Assembly (NCBI GenBank): GCA_028551475.1
Contig: CM052360.1
Coordinates: forward strand, 5,320,501-5,384,500
From: Casuarina equisetifolia
Taxonomy: Eukaryota > Streptophyta > Magnoliopsida > Fagales > Casuarinaceae
Reading direction: 5' to 3'
Length of the DNA: 64,000 nucleotides
Part shown: one piece after another, positions 1 to 12,345 of the stretch
Numbering within the stretch: the stretch's first letter is position 1
Layout: every line of letters begins with the position of its first letter
Notes under the pieces: generated by a model
Databases searched by the model: none
Told to the model about the DNA's origin: nothing
Seen by the model: only the letters and a program-made list of their open reading frames with translations
Position numbers and translations under genes: made by a program

Positions 1-1383
1 CGTTGAAAAATGAAAAGATGCTTGTATATTGAAATGAGCTATATGGTATTATGGCTAACTTGTCAACATTCTTGAGAATGTTTGGTGGGGGAAGTCTATG
101 CTATCGATCTATGATTGGTGGGGGGAGTTTGGGCTAATAATATATGACTAGTAGGGGAAGTTTGTGTTATGGACTTTTCATTCAACATCCTATTTAGGTA
201 ATTGTATTATGTTAGGTTGTGGTAAGGGGAGTTTGTGCTCGCTCAAGTCAATAAAGGCATAGTGCTCGCTTAACCAAGAGAGATAGATTGTGGGTTTTCA
301 GTTTAGGAGTTGAGAAGAGGCTACCAATTTATGATTGGTAGGGAAAGTCTGCGTTGTCGACTCTTCATTCAATAACCTCTTTAGAGGTTATATTATGTCA
401 AGTTATGTCAGGTTATGTTGGGAGGAGTATGTGCTTGCTTGGGTCACCAAAGGCATAATACTTACTTACTTAAGAGAGATGGGTCATGGGTTTTAGGGCT
501 TTTGCTTGAGGTTGGGGGAGAGGGTTGTCGATATGTGATTGGTGGGGGAAGTCTACATTATCAACTATTCATCTAACAGTCTCTTTTAGCAATTATGTTA
601 CATTAGGTCATGGTGGGGGAGAGTTTGCACTCACTTGGGCCATTAGAGGCACAACGGTCACTCACTTGAGAGAGATGGATTGTGGGTTTTTAGGGTTTTA
701 ACTTTAGGTTAGGTTTTTTTGGGGAAAGGGCCTTTCAATTTGTGAGTAGTGGGGGGAGTCTGCATTGTCAATCTATGATAGTGAGAGGAGTATGCATTCT
801 TGACTCTTCACATAATAGCTTATTTAAGCAGTTATGCTATGACAGGTCATCATAAGGGGAGTTTGTGCTTGCTTAGGTCATTGGAGGCATAACACTTGCT
901 CACCTGAGAGAGATGGATCATGGGTTTTGGGGTTTTAGCTTATGGGGAAGGGACAAGGCTGTCGATTTTTTATTAGTAAAAGGAGTTTGCGTTGTTGATC
1001 TATGATTGGTGGGGGGAAAACTATATTGTCGACTCTTCATTTGATGGCCTATGTAGGCGATTATACCTAACATAATGAGGGAATTTGTGTTTGCTTGGGT
1101 CATTGGAGGCATAATGCTTATTCACCCAAAAGAGATGGATCATGAGTTTGGGGCTTAGCTTTAAGGTTTTTTTTTTTTTTAAGGGGGCCGACTATTGTTC
1201 TACAATTGGTAAGGGAGTCTATGTTGTTAACTCTTCATTTGATAACCTCTTTACAGTTATGTTGTGTCAGGTCTTGGAGGGTGGAGTTTGTGCTATTGAC
1301 TCTTTATTTGACAACCTCTTTAATTGCTTGTGTCAGTTCATGGTGGGGGGAGTCTGCACTCACTTAGGCCATTGGAGGCATAG
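1..1383. repeat. Degenerate tandem repeat array, about six units of roughly 195-240 bp
   Basis: The same series of phrases recurs: a GGTGGGGG(G)AGT box, a CTCTTCATT box followed by an 'acctctttag' phrase, a 'cattggaggcata' phrase, then AGAGAGATGGAT followed by 'gggttt'. The AGAGAGAT box starts near 277, 473, 669, 907 and 1129, giving spacings of about 196, 196, 238 and 222 bp. Units are strongly diverged and no reading frame persists across them, so the short ORF at 1142-1411 is treated as chance. The array ends exactly where the Gypsy LTR begins at 1384. It may be an old satellite-like array or the repetitive non-coding part of another retroelement; I do not recognise the family. Confidence 0.75.
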
Positions 1384-2037
1384 TGTAATAGACTTGGAGA
1401 AATCCATTTGACACTCAGGTCTTAATGATGAATTAAGTCATCATTCTAACCAAGATCACTCTAATGAGAGAATTTCTAGAGAGAACACAAGGAAAATGCT
1501 ATAAAACGAGAGGAAAGCTTGAATGTTTAAGTGAGGAGAAAAAGGACTAGGAGGTTCCCTTTATATGGGAGTTAGCCTTTTCATAGGAATTAAATGGATT
1601 ATTGGTTACACATTTAAAACATCATGATAAATGCATGAACGTTATATAGGATTCAAATTGGGTTCATCAAATTAGGACACTTTATCATTCTTAAATCATC
1701 GAGATACTTATAAAGAGTTAATGTTACAATAATAAATAATGAATCATGATCATCATCTTATTGAATATTAGAGTCGTTACACTTTTAAATTGATAAGTAA
1801 TGTTTTTCTTATTAAAGAGGTCAATTACATTCTCGTAAACAATAGCAACGGAATATAAAAAGATATAATACCATAGGGCACCACTTAAGTGGATGACCTA
1901 ACAAGAAGAGAAATCATATAGGCCAAACCCATACTGCACAATTCAATATGTTGGCTCGTACTATCGGTCTACAACTTGGATGTCCAACCCATACTCACTT
2001 AGCCATTTTGTCAGCCCATAGTGCCAATTCGAAATAT
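1384..2037 (-). repeat. Gypsy family A, 3' LTR (left copy)
   Basis: The first 360 bases match 5108-5430 closely. Both copies contain 'gagaacacaaggaaaatgct', 'aggattcaaattgggttcat' and the ATTTAATGTTACAATAATAA-type segment. Read on the minus strand this LTR ends in CA at 1384, and a purine-rich stretch (GGTGGGGGAGAA on the minus strand) just to its right at about 2038-2050 would be the polypurine tract. The right edge near 2037 is therefore inferred from that tract; the other copy is truncated and cannot confirm it. The left copy is the 3' LTR because the primer-binding site is at the opposite end of the element, at 5093-5105. Confidence 0.65.
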
Positions 2038-2769
2038 TCTCCCCCACCTAATTCATCAACACCCTCATTGATGCAAGGTAATTGGGGCTAGACTCATCGA
2101 GCACAGTCCATCAGCCCGCAACCCAATCTAGAAGATCCACTCACACAACATTAGTCCATCAACTTGTATGAGCACATAGAAGTTTGACTCATACTTGAAC
2201 GACATGATCATCGGCTTGTATTGCCAATATAGCACATCATTTTCGCCTAACTTGACAAGACCCTTGCTGTCTTCACATACTTATTAATAAAATTAGTAAC
2301 TTGTCACTACATTTGGTCCACCTTATCTTTGCATAACACTTTAATGAGATTTTCCAATTTGTTAAAAATCTCCTTCAGACTCACTTACCTCATTGCCGTA
2401 TAACACTTAGATGAGGTGGTTTGATCTATTGAAAATCTCCTTCAGACTTTGGTATTACCCCCACTCTTGGGTAATTTTTTTTGCACCTCGGGCAATTTCA
2501 CTTTCTTGCCAAGGAGATCTTCTTTCTTCTACATACTTTCTTTCACTCACATTGCATAAAGTATTTTCTATGTGTGACCCATAGTCTTTATGGTGATCAT
2601 ACATGACATATCTCCTACAAGGATACACAAACAACTATGTGCAGGATAGATGAAAGCAAGGGCCATATGCAGAAAATCTAATTTGAGGGTCAAGTTATAG
2701 TCGTCCATTAACACTACTGTGAGATCCACTTTTCCATTCCATCTCCCAATGACTCAACTTGGTTACATC

Positions 2770-4353
2770 TATTGGAAAATAGGGTTTTGTTGTGACTAAA
2801 ATTATTTTGGTAAATATCAATTCTTGAAATATGTTTTTACATGTGCAAAAAGAAAATTTATAAGAAGTAAAAGGTGTACAAATAATAATATCAATTAATG
2901 ATATTATAAAGTAACCAAGTTCCTACATTCCTTCATAAAACATATTCTTAAAGTTCTTGTGAAATACATTTGTGTATTTTAATATTTCTTTAAGAAATAA
3001 AATATATTTTATTTAGGAATATGATACTTGGTTTAATGTATTTGTAGGAACATGAGGGGCATTGACTCTATCTTGACATTAGTTCAAAGCTAAGATATGT
3101 ATTACACCAAAATATGAAATTTGTAAAAGATCATAGTTTTGGACCGTATTTACATAATTAAACTTTAGACCCTGTTGATTTTGGACCGTGTTTATCTGTT
3201 GGATCTTTTGTTACTGGACTAGACCCTTTGTTGTTGGATCGAGACTCTGTGATGAAGCCTGAGCTCGCGTTAGCCCGACCCTGCTGGAGTAAGTCTTCTC
3301 GCGTTACGATGTCGTCTCATCCATCAGAGATGCGCCCTGCCACGATGTCGTCTCACTTAATAGAAAGACGCACATAAGAGGTCTCTCGATGATTCTGCCC
3401 TAGCCGCTGTTACTCATCTCCGATGTCATCTCTACTTCTCTCAAGCACCGAAACCTCAACGGGAGGATTCTGGAAAGGACTGGCTATCAGAACGGTCAGA
3501 TTGTGGCTCTGAAGGTTGAAATGAAGTCAATTTGATGGATAGGCTACTATTCCTAACGGGAAGAAAGCTATGGTTCAGGTTTAATCTAAAAAGGCCCTAA
3601 ATCTCCTTCCTATTTAAATGAGATGTGTGCATGAAGTTTTTCTCTTGATGATCGACATCTATTTGAAGTGTTCTCATTGTGAAGAAAGACTTTTAAGCTC
3701 ACTTACTATTTGATTCAAGTTCGCTCATCTCTTAGTGACTCACAAGGGTTTGGTGATATTCGATTTTTTGTTTGATCTTCGATTATATATTCAATCATAG
3801 CTTGTATAACATTATTTATGTGCTGATTTCATTTTAAAACATTTACTACACATAAATCTTAAGGAAAATCTAAAACCCTAATTTACTCAAATTGGGGATT
3901 TTGTGATAAGAGCTCTGTATCTTGTTACATATACTTAAATAGCTCCTCTGAATAGCAATATCTCATAAACTAACATATTATTCGGGGATTTGCTATTGTG
4001 CATGATCTTTTGATCATAATTTGTATTTGGACTTAAGAATTCCTTTGAGAAGGAATTATTTGGATTAGGGAGAACGTGTTCTCCTAATTGGGTTGAGTAA
4101 AGGTGACTTCAATTGGTTGGAATGAAGGAGAAGAGGGTGGACATAGGACTCAAGGATTGAGTGCCGAACCACTGTGGTAAATTGGGTGTTGATTCTCTTG
4201 CTCTTTACTTGTTTGAATAATTCTATTTGTTTGATTGCTTATTAATTCATAAACTGTTCAATTAATTGACTTAATTTTTAATATCATTCAAAAGCATCCG
4301 ATTGTTAGAATAACAATTCAACCCCCCTTCTTGTTAAGCCATAAAACCTAACA
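2770..4353 (+). mobile_element. Solo LTR 1 (1584 bp) with 5-bp target duplication ACATC
   Basis: The element begins TATTGGAAAAT (the expected TG apparently mutated to TA) and ends CCTAACA. ACATC flanks it on both sides (2765-2769 and 4354-4358). Removing it rejoins the Gypsy gag/protease remnant. It shares long stretches with the solo LTR at 17856-19451, including 'aatatcaattaatgatatta' near 2888, the GTGCCGAACCA box near 4160, and a near-terminal ATTCAACCCC...CTTCTTG segment. No coding region or second LTR is present, so a single LTR left by recombination is the simplest reading. The terminal style resembles Copia LTRs, but the family is not proven. Confidence 0.8.
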
Positions 4354-5092
4354 ACATCACATTTCTAAATTTCATCCTTAGCCCACTTTTGAAGGCCACT
4401 CATGAAAAAGAACAAAAGCATCTTCTCATACACATCCTTAAGGTACAATGTTGCATCTGTGAAAGCTTGCACATGAGCTCACAAAGTCATGGTGCGCCAT
4501 AAATCCCTCAATGTTTCGTGAGACTTATGATCCATATTCTAGGGAAGAAATTGCTTCTTTAGCACCTTTTTAAATGCCTTATAGGTGCTGATCTCATCCT
4601 CCCCATTTTTTGCCTCTTGACATTTCCTACACCACCACACATTAGCATTATGGGTGAAATAATAAGAAGTAGTTTGTACCTTTACCTAATCATCAATACT
4701 ATTAGCAATCTCGAAGTATTACCCTATATGCCACAAGAAGTCTTCAACTTCTGTTGCATCTCGTTTCCCACAATAGCTCTTCGACTTGGGAATATCGCCA
4801 TGAGGAACAACAATAAAAGCAACCCTTGTTTGGAGCTATTCTACAACTCTTTTCAACTCTTGGACTTGCTCTATAGCTTCTTTAAGCTCTTGAGCTTGCT
4901 CGAAGGATCTTTTCAACTCCACCACTTGTTCCTTAATGTGAGAAATGTAATCTTCTAGTAAACTGAGTATTTCTTCCATGGACACCATCGTTTCAGCTTG
5001 TGTTTTCTTTCATTTCGCTGTTTGGGGCTAATGTTAGGATTCACCCGCACCTTCGAACGCCATCTAAAAAATTAGGCCTACCTCAAGAGTCA

Positions 5093-5105
5093 GGCTCTAA
5101 TACCA
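5093..5105 (-). other. Primer-binding site of Gypsy family A (initiator tRNA-Met type)
   Basis: The minus strand reads TGGTATTAGAGCC, one mismatch from the classic plant TGGTATCAGAGCC site complementary to the 3' end of initiator tRNA-Met. It lies two bases from the LTR end (CCATTGCA) and fixes the orientation of this element as minus, with its 5' LTR to the right. Confidence 0.8.
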
Positions 5106-5107
5106 CT

Positions 5108-5430
5108 TGCAATGGACTTAGAGAAATCTGTTCAACACTCAGGTCTTAACAATGAATTGAGTCAACTTTCTAACTAGGATCACTCCAACAAGAGAACTTA
5201 TGGAGAGAACACAAGGAAAATGCTATAAGACGATAGGAAAGCTTGAGTGTTTAAGCAAGGAGAAAAAGGATTGAGAGATTCCCTTTATATAGGAATTAGC
5301 CTTCTCACGCATGAACGTTATATAGGATTCAAATTGGGTTCATTGAATCAGGACGCTTATCGTTCTTAAACTGTTAAGATACTCATAAAGATTTAATGTT
5401 ACAATAATAATTAATGAATCGTAACCATTA
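5108..5430 (-). repeat. Gypsy family A, 5' LTR (right copy, truncated)
   Basis: Matches 1384 to about 1750 on the same strand, with a deletion of roughly 50 bases relative to the left copy around 5306. Similarity stops near 5430, where sequence of a different Gypsy family begins, so the U3 half has been removed by a later rearrangement or insertion. Confidence 0.75.
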
Positions 5431-7108
5431 TCTAATTAATTACTAACGGTGAATAGTTCCTAAAGTTTATCTAGCCGATCGAAATGGTAAAATGTGAATT
5501 TAATAACTAAATTTAATCTAAACTTGACAAACAAAGATGCTAGAGTGTCTGATTTTGCCTAATTACTAGGTACAAATGTTGATCATTTATGCTTGCAAGA
5601 TTTATTTTATTCATGTGATGACGGAATTTCCTAACTTATTCACTATCCTATGTCTAGGTATAACAAACCTACTTAATTCATTAACTCACTGTATTTCTAC
5701 TCACGAATTAAATGAACTAAGTGCATTAAGATATGTGAATATTCTAGTTTGCACCTAAAGCCACACAAATCATATGGTATAGTTCTATCCATATTGATCT
5801 ATGGTTACATATTACAAGAAGCAACTGCATATCATTGTTGTTCAAACTCAAATATGCAAATTAGATCATCCAAGTGGTAGCTAATCACTTAAAAGCATTA
5901 AACTTTGTAATATGCGACTTCACATTCACAAAATGTCTCACAAAACACAAACAATCATACCATTCATACATCATAATCAAGTTCCATCTTAACTCTAACA
6001 CAATAAACTAAAACATCATATTTACATAAACAGGAATAGTGTAGGAAATTAAACAACACATTTTGTAAATTAAAAACATTAAGTTGTCACCAAAAATGTC
6101 TTCAAATCATAAAAAGGTTGCACTAATCTGCACATCAAGGGGTAAAGAAGGAGCTGTCTAAAAAACAAAAGAAAAACGAGCTGCCACACATTGTCACGCA
6201 CTTCCACCACGCACCGGCCAATCATCGGTCACACATGCCGCCGTTTGCCACCACGCACCGCTGTCGTCCTTCACAGAAACTTCCAAAAAATGCCGAAGAG
6301 GACGTCTAGAGTGCCGATCTACCAAGAAATCCTTCAAATCCACCTCAACACCATGTAGATATGACTGAAAGTTGACTAGGGGATGCTGGAAATGTGCCAA
6401 AAATTGGAAAAAGGGACTTGGATGGCATTTGCACGTTCCAAGGTCCCTTTTTAGCCAAAAACGCTGACAAACTCCAAACAGAAGAGACTAGTTGGTGTTT
6501 GCACGATTGGTCTCTCTCTTCTCCCTTTTTCTCACCAAAAAATACACTTAAATGGACTTTCTCTCTCTTGGGTCAGTCAACTTTCACACGACCGCCCCTT
6601 CTGTCGCAACCTCCTTTCTCCTTTTCAGTTTCTCTCGCCCCTCTCATGACAATTACCTGATTTCCTATAAAAGACCTCCATTCAACCCCAATAATTCTGT
6701 TTTGCGTTGCCCGACAAGAACCCACTAATTTCTCCTTTCTCTCTCTTCTACATAATAGCCTCACGGGTCCCACGTGTTTCCTTTTCTCTTTTCCTTCTTT
6801 CTTTTCACAATTCACCCGGTTGGTTCCTTTGTCTCTTTTTCTCTTTCCTTATGTGGGTCTCTTTTTTACTCTTCCTTATCATTTTCTTCTCCCTACTTCT
6901 CACATGCTTCATAGACAAATGGTGAATATTGATCACCTTCTTTTGCATGATTTATTACTTTTTTTCTTCTTTTTCTTCTATTTTGGGTTTGCTGCATAAA
7001 ATAACAAAACATGAATAAATATAATTAAATAAAAATATAATTTAATAAAAATTATATTAAATATTACCTAAAATAATAATAATAACTCTATAAAATATAA
7101 AGTTATCA
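5431..7108 (-). repeat. Gypsy family B LTR, truncated at its left side
   Basis: The left part matches the LTR at 14268-15504 on the same strand, sharing for example 'atgtctaggtata', 'tttatgcttgcaaga', 'gtgatgacggaa' and 'attacaagaagcaactgcat'. The right edge ends in a palindromic AACTCTATAAAATATAAAGTTATCA-like terminus, like the AACTCTATAAAAATAGAGTTATCA end of the other copy; on the minus strand the LTR thus starts TGATAACT. The first 100 or so bases next to the primer site are missing. The middle, including a CT-rich stretch at about 6480-6950, does not align to the other copy and may be subfamily divergence or another insertion. The small ORFs inside are not believed. Confidence 0.6.
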
Positions 7109-7563
7109 GCAGTTTCATGACAGCCTAGGCTACAGGATTGTGTTGCCTTGTCTACAACAGAAGCAAAGTATATAGCAATTACTGAGGGTGGAAAAGAAGT
7201 TATGTGGATGAAGATGTTTCTTCAAGAACTTAGTATAAAACAAGGGATGGTTATCCTTTATAGCGACAACCAAAGCTCCATTTGCCTCAGTAAGAACACG
7301 TCATCTCATTCAAGGTCTAAGCATATTGATGTCAGATATCATTGGATTAGAGATGTATTAGAATCCAAACAATTTGATATTGTGAAGATTCACACTAATG
7401 ATAATGGAACAGATATGTTGACAAAGCTGCTAACAAGAGACAAGATAGAGATTTGTAAACGGGTTGTTGGAATGGACTCCAAGTAGAGTCAAGTCTAGGG
7501 AGCAATGTTCTTTCTCTTATGGTGCAAGGATGTTGAACTAATGTTACTCCAAAAGGAGAAAAT
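7109..7563 (+). pseudogene. Copia element 3' fragment: end of the RNase H domain
   Basis: The open frame at 7148-7486 encodes the C-terminal part of a Copia RNase H: STTEAKYIAITEGGKEVMW, the catalytic-region phrase LYSDNQSSICLSKN, then SRSKHIDVRYHWIRD and DMLTKLLT. A few bases upstream continue it as QPRLQDCVALS. It is closely related to the same segment of the Copia element at 23936-30239 and keeps a lysine codon where that element has a stop. Everything 5' of this point is missing because Gypsy family B sequence ends at 7108. It lies directly upstream of its own 3' LTR. Not functional alone. Confidence 0.85.
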
Positions 7564-7923
7564 TGTTAGGTTTAAAGTAAATTAGTAAGGATAATTATGT
7601 AACTACCATGTTTATGCTGTGGGTAGTTTATAGGGTTTCTCAATCTTATTCTATTTAGGTTTCCTTAGTGCTAGTATAAAAGAAAATACTATAAGGAAAA
7701 CCTAGTTGTGAGGTTGAGAGAGATTGAATGAAAACAAAGGTTTTCTGTATGCATTGTAACCCTCCTCATTATAGTGAAGAATTGCTCCTTAGGCCGGGGA
7801 AGTAGGGATTATCCTAAAACTCGTAATTTCTGTATGTTCTTTACTTGAGTAATATTCTCTTTGTGTGTGCAGTGAGATCTTGAGAGATTCCATGAGTTTC
7901 TATTCACGGGTTTATTTCTAACA
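7564..7923 (+). repeat. Copia 3' LTR (360 bp)
   Basis: Begins TGTTAGGTTTAAAGTAAAT and ends TTTATTTCTAACA. It is homologous to both LTRs of the Copia element further right, reversed there. A purine-rich AAAAGGAGAAAAT stretch immediately upstream serves as polypurine tract. Internal segments such as 'gtaactaccatgtttatg' and 'agtgagatcttgagagattc' are shared with those LTRs. Confidence 0.85.
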
Positions 7924-8621
7924 AAAAGAAAGTCGTATATTTCACAAGGCTATTCCTACTTCATTAACGCAACTAAAATAGGTATCAAGCGCTGATATAG
8001 ACACAAAGAGTTTCCTTATAGTAGATATGGTTATCTCTATCTCGCTCTCTCCCCTTCATATAGAGACGCATGCACTCAGAACAAAGCTTGAATATGGATA
8101 GAACAAAGCTTAATTTCCTAATGCCTGAATATTATGCGGTAATTATGGACAGATTAGAACCCACTAAATGGACACATTCATAGACATGTTTGACATTGGA
8201 AAACCTTATCCAAAAATCTCTCAGGAAAACATGGGTTTCTTTGTTTGTTAATGTCCACTTAAAGTTTTAACTGCTCAATATCTCTACTTTCTTATCACAG
8301 AATTTTAAGATCCCTTGGGTTTTATCTAACTCTTTGGGTATTCAAGCTAATTCGCTTGATAAACATGAAAAGAAGGTTCAAAGAAACTTGAAATTATAGT
8401 TTTGGCTCTTTGCAAAGCAAAGACATACTGGGTCATAGGACACGTCTTGTTCTAGGACAGGCTATTCCATGCAACAACTAATAGGATGGTCATAACTATT
8501 CAACTACATCACATTGGCACCCCTGTGACTCATTATGTTGCCATCACAATATATCCATTTGAAAAGAAGAACCGAAGCTCAAGGTTCAAAATAAATATCT
8601 CAAAAATCATATACAACATGG
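7924..8621. other. Unassigned flank between the Copia fragment and the LINE
   Basis: AT-rich non-coding sequence. I see no reading frame, repeat or RNA gene here. Its last bases, 'aagtaagcgatgggg' at 8622-8636, are the target sequence duplicated by the LINE. Confidence 0.5.
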
Positions 8622-8636
8622 AAGTAAGCGATGGGG
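8622..8636 (+). repeat. LINE target-site duplication, left copy
   Basis: AAGTAAGCGATGGGG, identical over 15 bp to 21733-21747. It marks the 5' edge of the LINE and shows that the insertion is not 5'-truncated by much, since an ORF1 and leader follow. Confidence 0.9.
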
Positions 8637-8789
8637 ACTTCAGCAGATCGCTTACTGGACGCTTCCTTTGCTGTTCGGAAAAACTGTTCAGAGCAGATCA
8701 GATGCGTGACAACTTGAGATGGTGAGAGGTGGCAAGTAGGAGCTGATGATGGAGAACTTGGGGCCATATTAAATGTCCTTTGCCTATTC

Positions 8790-11192
8790 GTGAGCTACTG
8801 GGAAGGTGGATGTAGGCAAATGGGAGTGGGCGACGGCGAACCTGGGGTCAAATCGACAATATTGGACTTTCTGACAATATTAGCAATAGTTACACTTTTC
8901 TCTAGAATCTATGGAACTTCCTCTCAAGGCAAACGAAATCCATACCCATTCTTGCTGAGGTCTGACCACTTGATGATGGCCGGAGCTACTCACATTGCTC
9001 ATCTGGCAGGGGTCTCCCATTTCACCAATCCTCCAAAACTTCGTTTTAGGACCTTCCTTCCTGCAAACAAACAAAATGTGCGATTCGAGGCTTCCCTAAA
9101 CTCCAAAGGTAATGATTTTAATCCTTGGCAGCCTGCTATGCATTTGAAACAAGCATCATTAGCCTTTGAATCATTCACGGCTATGGCAACAACTTTGTTT
9201 CGGAACAAGGCCGAAAAAGACAATAAACAACATCAGATTGCTATATCATAGCTACCTTCAACTCGTAGTGGAGACAATGGTGGCAGAGAAGGCATTCCTT
9301 GCAAACTGTTTGATCGATCAAAGGAGATCAAGATGGTAGCTATAAGCCCAAGACTAGAACCACAAAGTAGGCCATTGTGTGCTCTCAATAAGCATAAGGG
9401 CAAAAGACCTATTTGGGGCAAACCAAAGACACAACAAAGTGGACAAGCAAGACCCTATGCTGCACACAGTAAGCCTATTCTACCTTCTTTACAAAACAAG
9501 GTGGATGGGCATACACCTCAAATAGCCCTTAACGGCTTGGGTTATGAGATCCCCCACCGCAGAACTATAGTTGACTTTAAGACTCTTGGAAGGAGAAAAT
9601 TTTCCTCCCCATACATTCCAATATCCCAATTGCCAAATATTCCTCCAATTTTGTACACCCCAAAGTTTGAATTAAGAAGTGGAACTCATCCACAAGTAGC
9701 CATTTCAAGTCATGAATTTTTACAGGCAGCTCAATATCACACACTCACTTTAGTGGCCACCTTTGACAAAGGGAGACCATCGGTGAATGTGTTTAAGTAT
9801 TTTGTTAATACTAAATGGGGACTTAGTAACTCTGCAGTTATTGGTTTGCAAGATAGTCAGAGTTTGAGCATCCATTTACAATCTAGGGAGGACTTTCAAT
9901 TGGCTTAGTCCTAGGATGGGAGGTCTTTTGATAAATATAAATACACACTATCTAAATGGGAAAATACATATAGTACAACCAAAGAAAGTAAGATGGTGGC
10001 AGTATGGCTTATCCTTCCTCAACTTCCACTTCCATGTCAAAACCCCTCAACACTAGTTGCTATTGGAAACGCCCTTGGAAAGTACTTATGTTCTGACAAA
10101 AGAACTAAGAAGCTAAAATATCCTATTGCACCTAGGATTTGTGTGGAGATGGACTCTTCCAAACCACTTCCTGAAAAAGCTTTTGATTGAGATTGAAAAT
10201 GGAGAACAAGTGGAAGGCAGTATTTGGCAAGAGATTGTTTATGAATCGAAAGATGGACAATGCACATTTTGCAACAAAGAAAATCATGGTTTAATAGCTG
10301 CCAACAGTGGGCCTTAGCTAGAAGAAAAGAAAACAAGGCCAACATGAAGTACATGAACTCAAAACATGTTGACCAACCAAAAAAGAAAAAAGGCAATAAT
10401 GGTAAGGAAACAATTTTTGAAGAACCGGTACAAGTGGTGTCATCCATTAACATTGCTATAGATAAAAAAGATGAGACATTGGCCAACAACACTAAAAATA
10501 TTGAGATTGGGAAGCTGCCTAGTAAGAGAGTTGCTACTAAGAGCAAGGAACCAACAAAAATGAGGTATGCTAGAAAAGAGCCTATCTCCAAAACGCAAGA
10601 AGTACAATTAATAAAGGAAAAGAAGGATACAAGGGAGTAAAGGCGAAACATATCAGAGTTGCATGGAACAGATCACAATACAATGGTTGTTTATCAACCT
10701 AGTAAAATTACCAACTTTGTTGTTAGACTTGATCACATAGAGGACAAATCAAGCATTATCTCTATAGAAGAACTACAAGAATCAACTTTAAGGAGCCCTT
10801 TTACCACACAACAACCTATGCAATATACAGTTGAATCACCAAGACCACTTGATAGTGAGTTAATGGTGCTTACAGAAAATAGAATAAAGCCTGACAAGAG
10901 ATTAACTTTACCTATAAGGAGTTTTATGGTGATTATGGATGAGTATGGACAAAATGCCATGTTGATACGGGATGGTGAGCAAGCCCCCAAGAAATTTGGA
11001 GTTGAAGTGGGTAAACATCAACTAAAAGAAGACACGACACAAGGTGATAGGAACATTGTAGTTCAAAATCTAGCAAGTATGTTCAAGAAATCATTTGTGA
11101 CACCCTTTACACCTATTGAACAAATTGCTAGTGCAAGGAATAAGCATAATCCATTTAGCTCTACATCTATCAAATCTAATAGTGCAGCATGA
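8790..11192 (+). pseudogene. LINE ORF1 remnant (DUF4283-like, CCHC zinc knuckle)
   Basis: Three main open segments in shifting frames (8790-9908, about 9930-10300, and 10260-11192) align to a plant L1 ORF1. Recognisable parts are a DUF4283-like core (KGRPSVNVFKYFVNTKWGLS near 9765, AVWLILPQLPLPCQNPSTL near 9998, APRICVEMDSSKPLPEK near 10130) and the phrase WQEIVYE leading into the zinc knuckle CTFCNKENHG at about 10260. The final Cys of the CCHC motif is in another frame (NSCQQ), so a frameshift lies inside the knuckle. ORF1 proteins bind RNA and accompany ORF2 in the retrotransposition particle. The original start codon is uncertain; a leader from 8637 precedes it. Confidence 0.8.
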
Positions 11193-12345
11193 TATGTACA
11201 TACCCTGTCAAAATGTGTCCCTCCTGTGCCATTTCATTATGAAGACCTTAATATGGAATATTGGAGGGACAGGTGGCCTCCAAAAAACAAACTACTTAAA
11301 GCGGATAGTTCAAGAAAATAAAGTTGAATTCTTAGCTTTGTTAGAACCAAAGAAGAAAACCAACCATTTAAGGAATATAGTAGTCAAACTTTAGTTTCCT
11401 CATTCTAAGCACTTTGAGCTATAAAACAAGCACATATGGATCTTATGGAAGGATCAAGTAACAGTTGAGGTCATTGCAATACATACTCAACACATAACTT
11501 TGAATATCAAGATGACAGATTTTTCATTCATTTTCACTGTGATTTATGCGAGTTATGAATGCAATGTACAATTGTCACTATGGAATTCATTATTAGAGTT
11601 GGACATTAGAAACAAACCATGGATAATTGGGGGTGATTTCAATACCATCATAGATCAATAAAAAAAAAAAGGGTAGACCTCACTCTAGAAAGGCAATGGA
11701 AGAGTTTCAAGAATTTATCTCTGACACTAGGCTATTGGATGCAGGATATGAAAGAGAACCATACACATGGTGTAGTAATGAAGTGAGCTAACAACGCACT
11801 TGGATACGACTTGATAAGGTTCTCAATAACTTGGAAACACTCTCATACTTTCCTCAAATACGGGTGTGCCACCTTCCACGGATACAATATGATCATTGTC
11901 CTTTGGTTTTATCATTGTCTGAAGAAAGAAAGTATTATGGAAGCTTCAAATTTCAAAGACAATGGATTCAAGAGCAATTCTTTAAGGAGATTATGGAGAA
12001 AGAGTGGCACATATTTCAAGCAGATACCCCATGGCATAAGTTGTATGGTCGCTTGAAACATGTGAAAAAGAAATTAAATGTGCAATCAAATTTAGCACAA
12101 AGGTTCTTTCCCTACCCCCAAACTTGAATGAAGCATTGTCCTCAATGCAAAAACAAAAGAAAGCAATTATAATGAAGGAATAGGAATAAGAAAACTCCCT
12201 TAATTGTAGGTTATATCCATGTAGAGCTTTGAGGAGATGGTGGTGACAAAACTTCCAGCAAAAGACTAAAATGAAAATGCTTGGGTTGCCTCCTAAGAAG
12301 CGCTTGCTTTATAGTTTTCAGCCAAACTATCTTGGATGTTGTTAC

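Larger units (their letters stand above)
2038..5107 (-). pseudogene. Gypsy family A internal region, decayed gag and protease remnant
   Basis: Conceptual minus-strand translation from an ATG at 4988 gives a recognisable Gypsy Gag: a coiled-coil-like start rich in Glu/Leu/Lys, then GKRDATEVEDFLWHI, NANVWWCRK, FKKVLKKQFLP and HETLRDLWRTMTL, matching the order of a Retrotrans_gag domain. Several in-frame stops break it. The frame is cut at 4354 by a solo LTR and resumes left of 2769 with MDDYNLTLKLDFL, resembling the aspartic-protease region of Gypsy polyproteins. No reverse transcriptase or integrase is visible, so most of pol has been lost. The Gag style suggests a chromovirus-type Gypsy, but the lineage is an inference. 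There is no intact product. Confidence 0.7.

Noticed and set aside
1..1383. CRISPR-like or operator-like regular array
   Set aside because: Units are about 200 bp, highly diverged and eukaryotic in context; there are no short identical repeats with unique spacers.
4617..4958. Plus-strand ORF of 113 codons
   Set aside because: The minus strand of the same region encodes a recognisable Gypsy Gag remnant.
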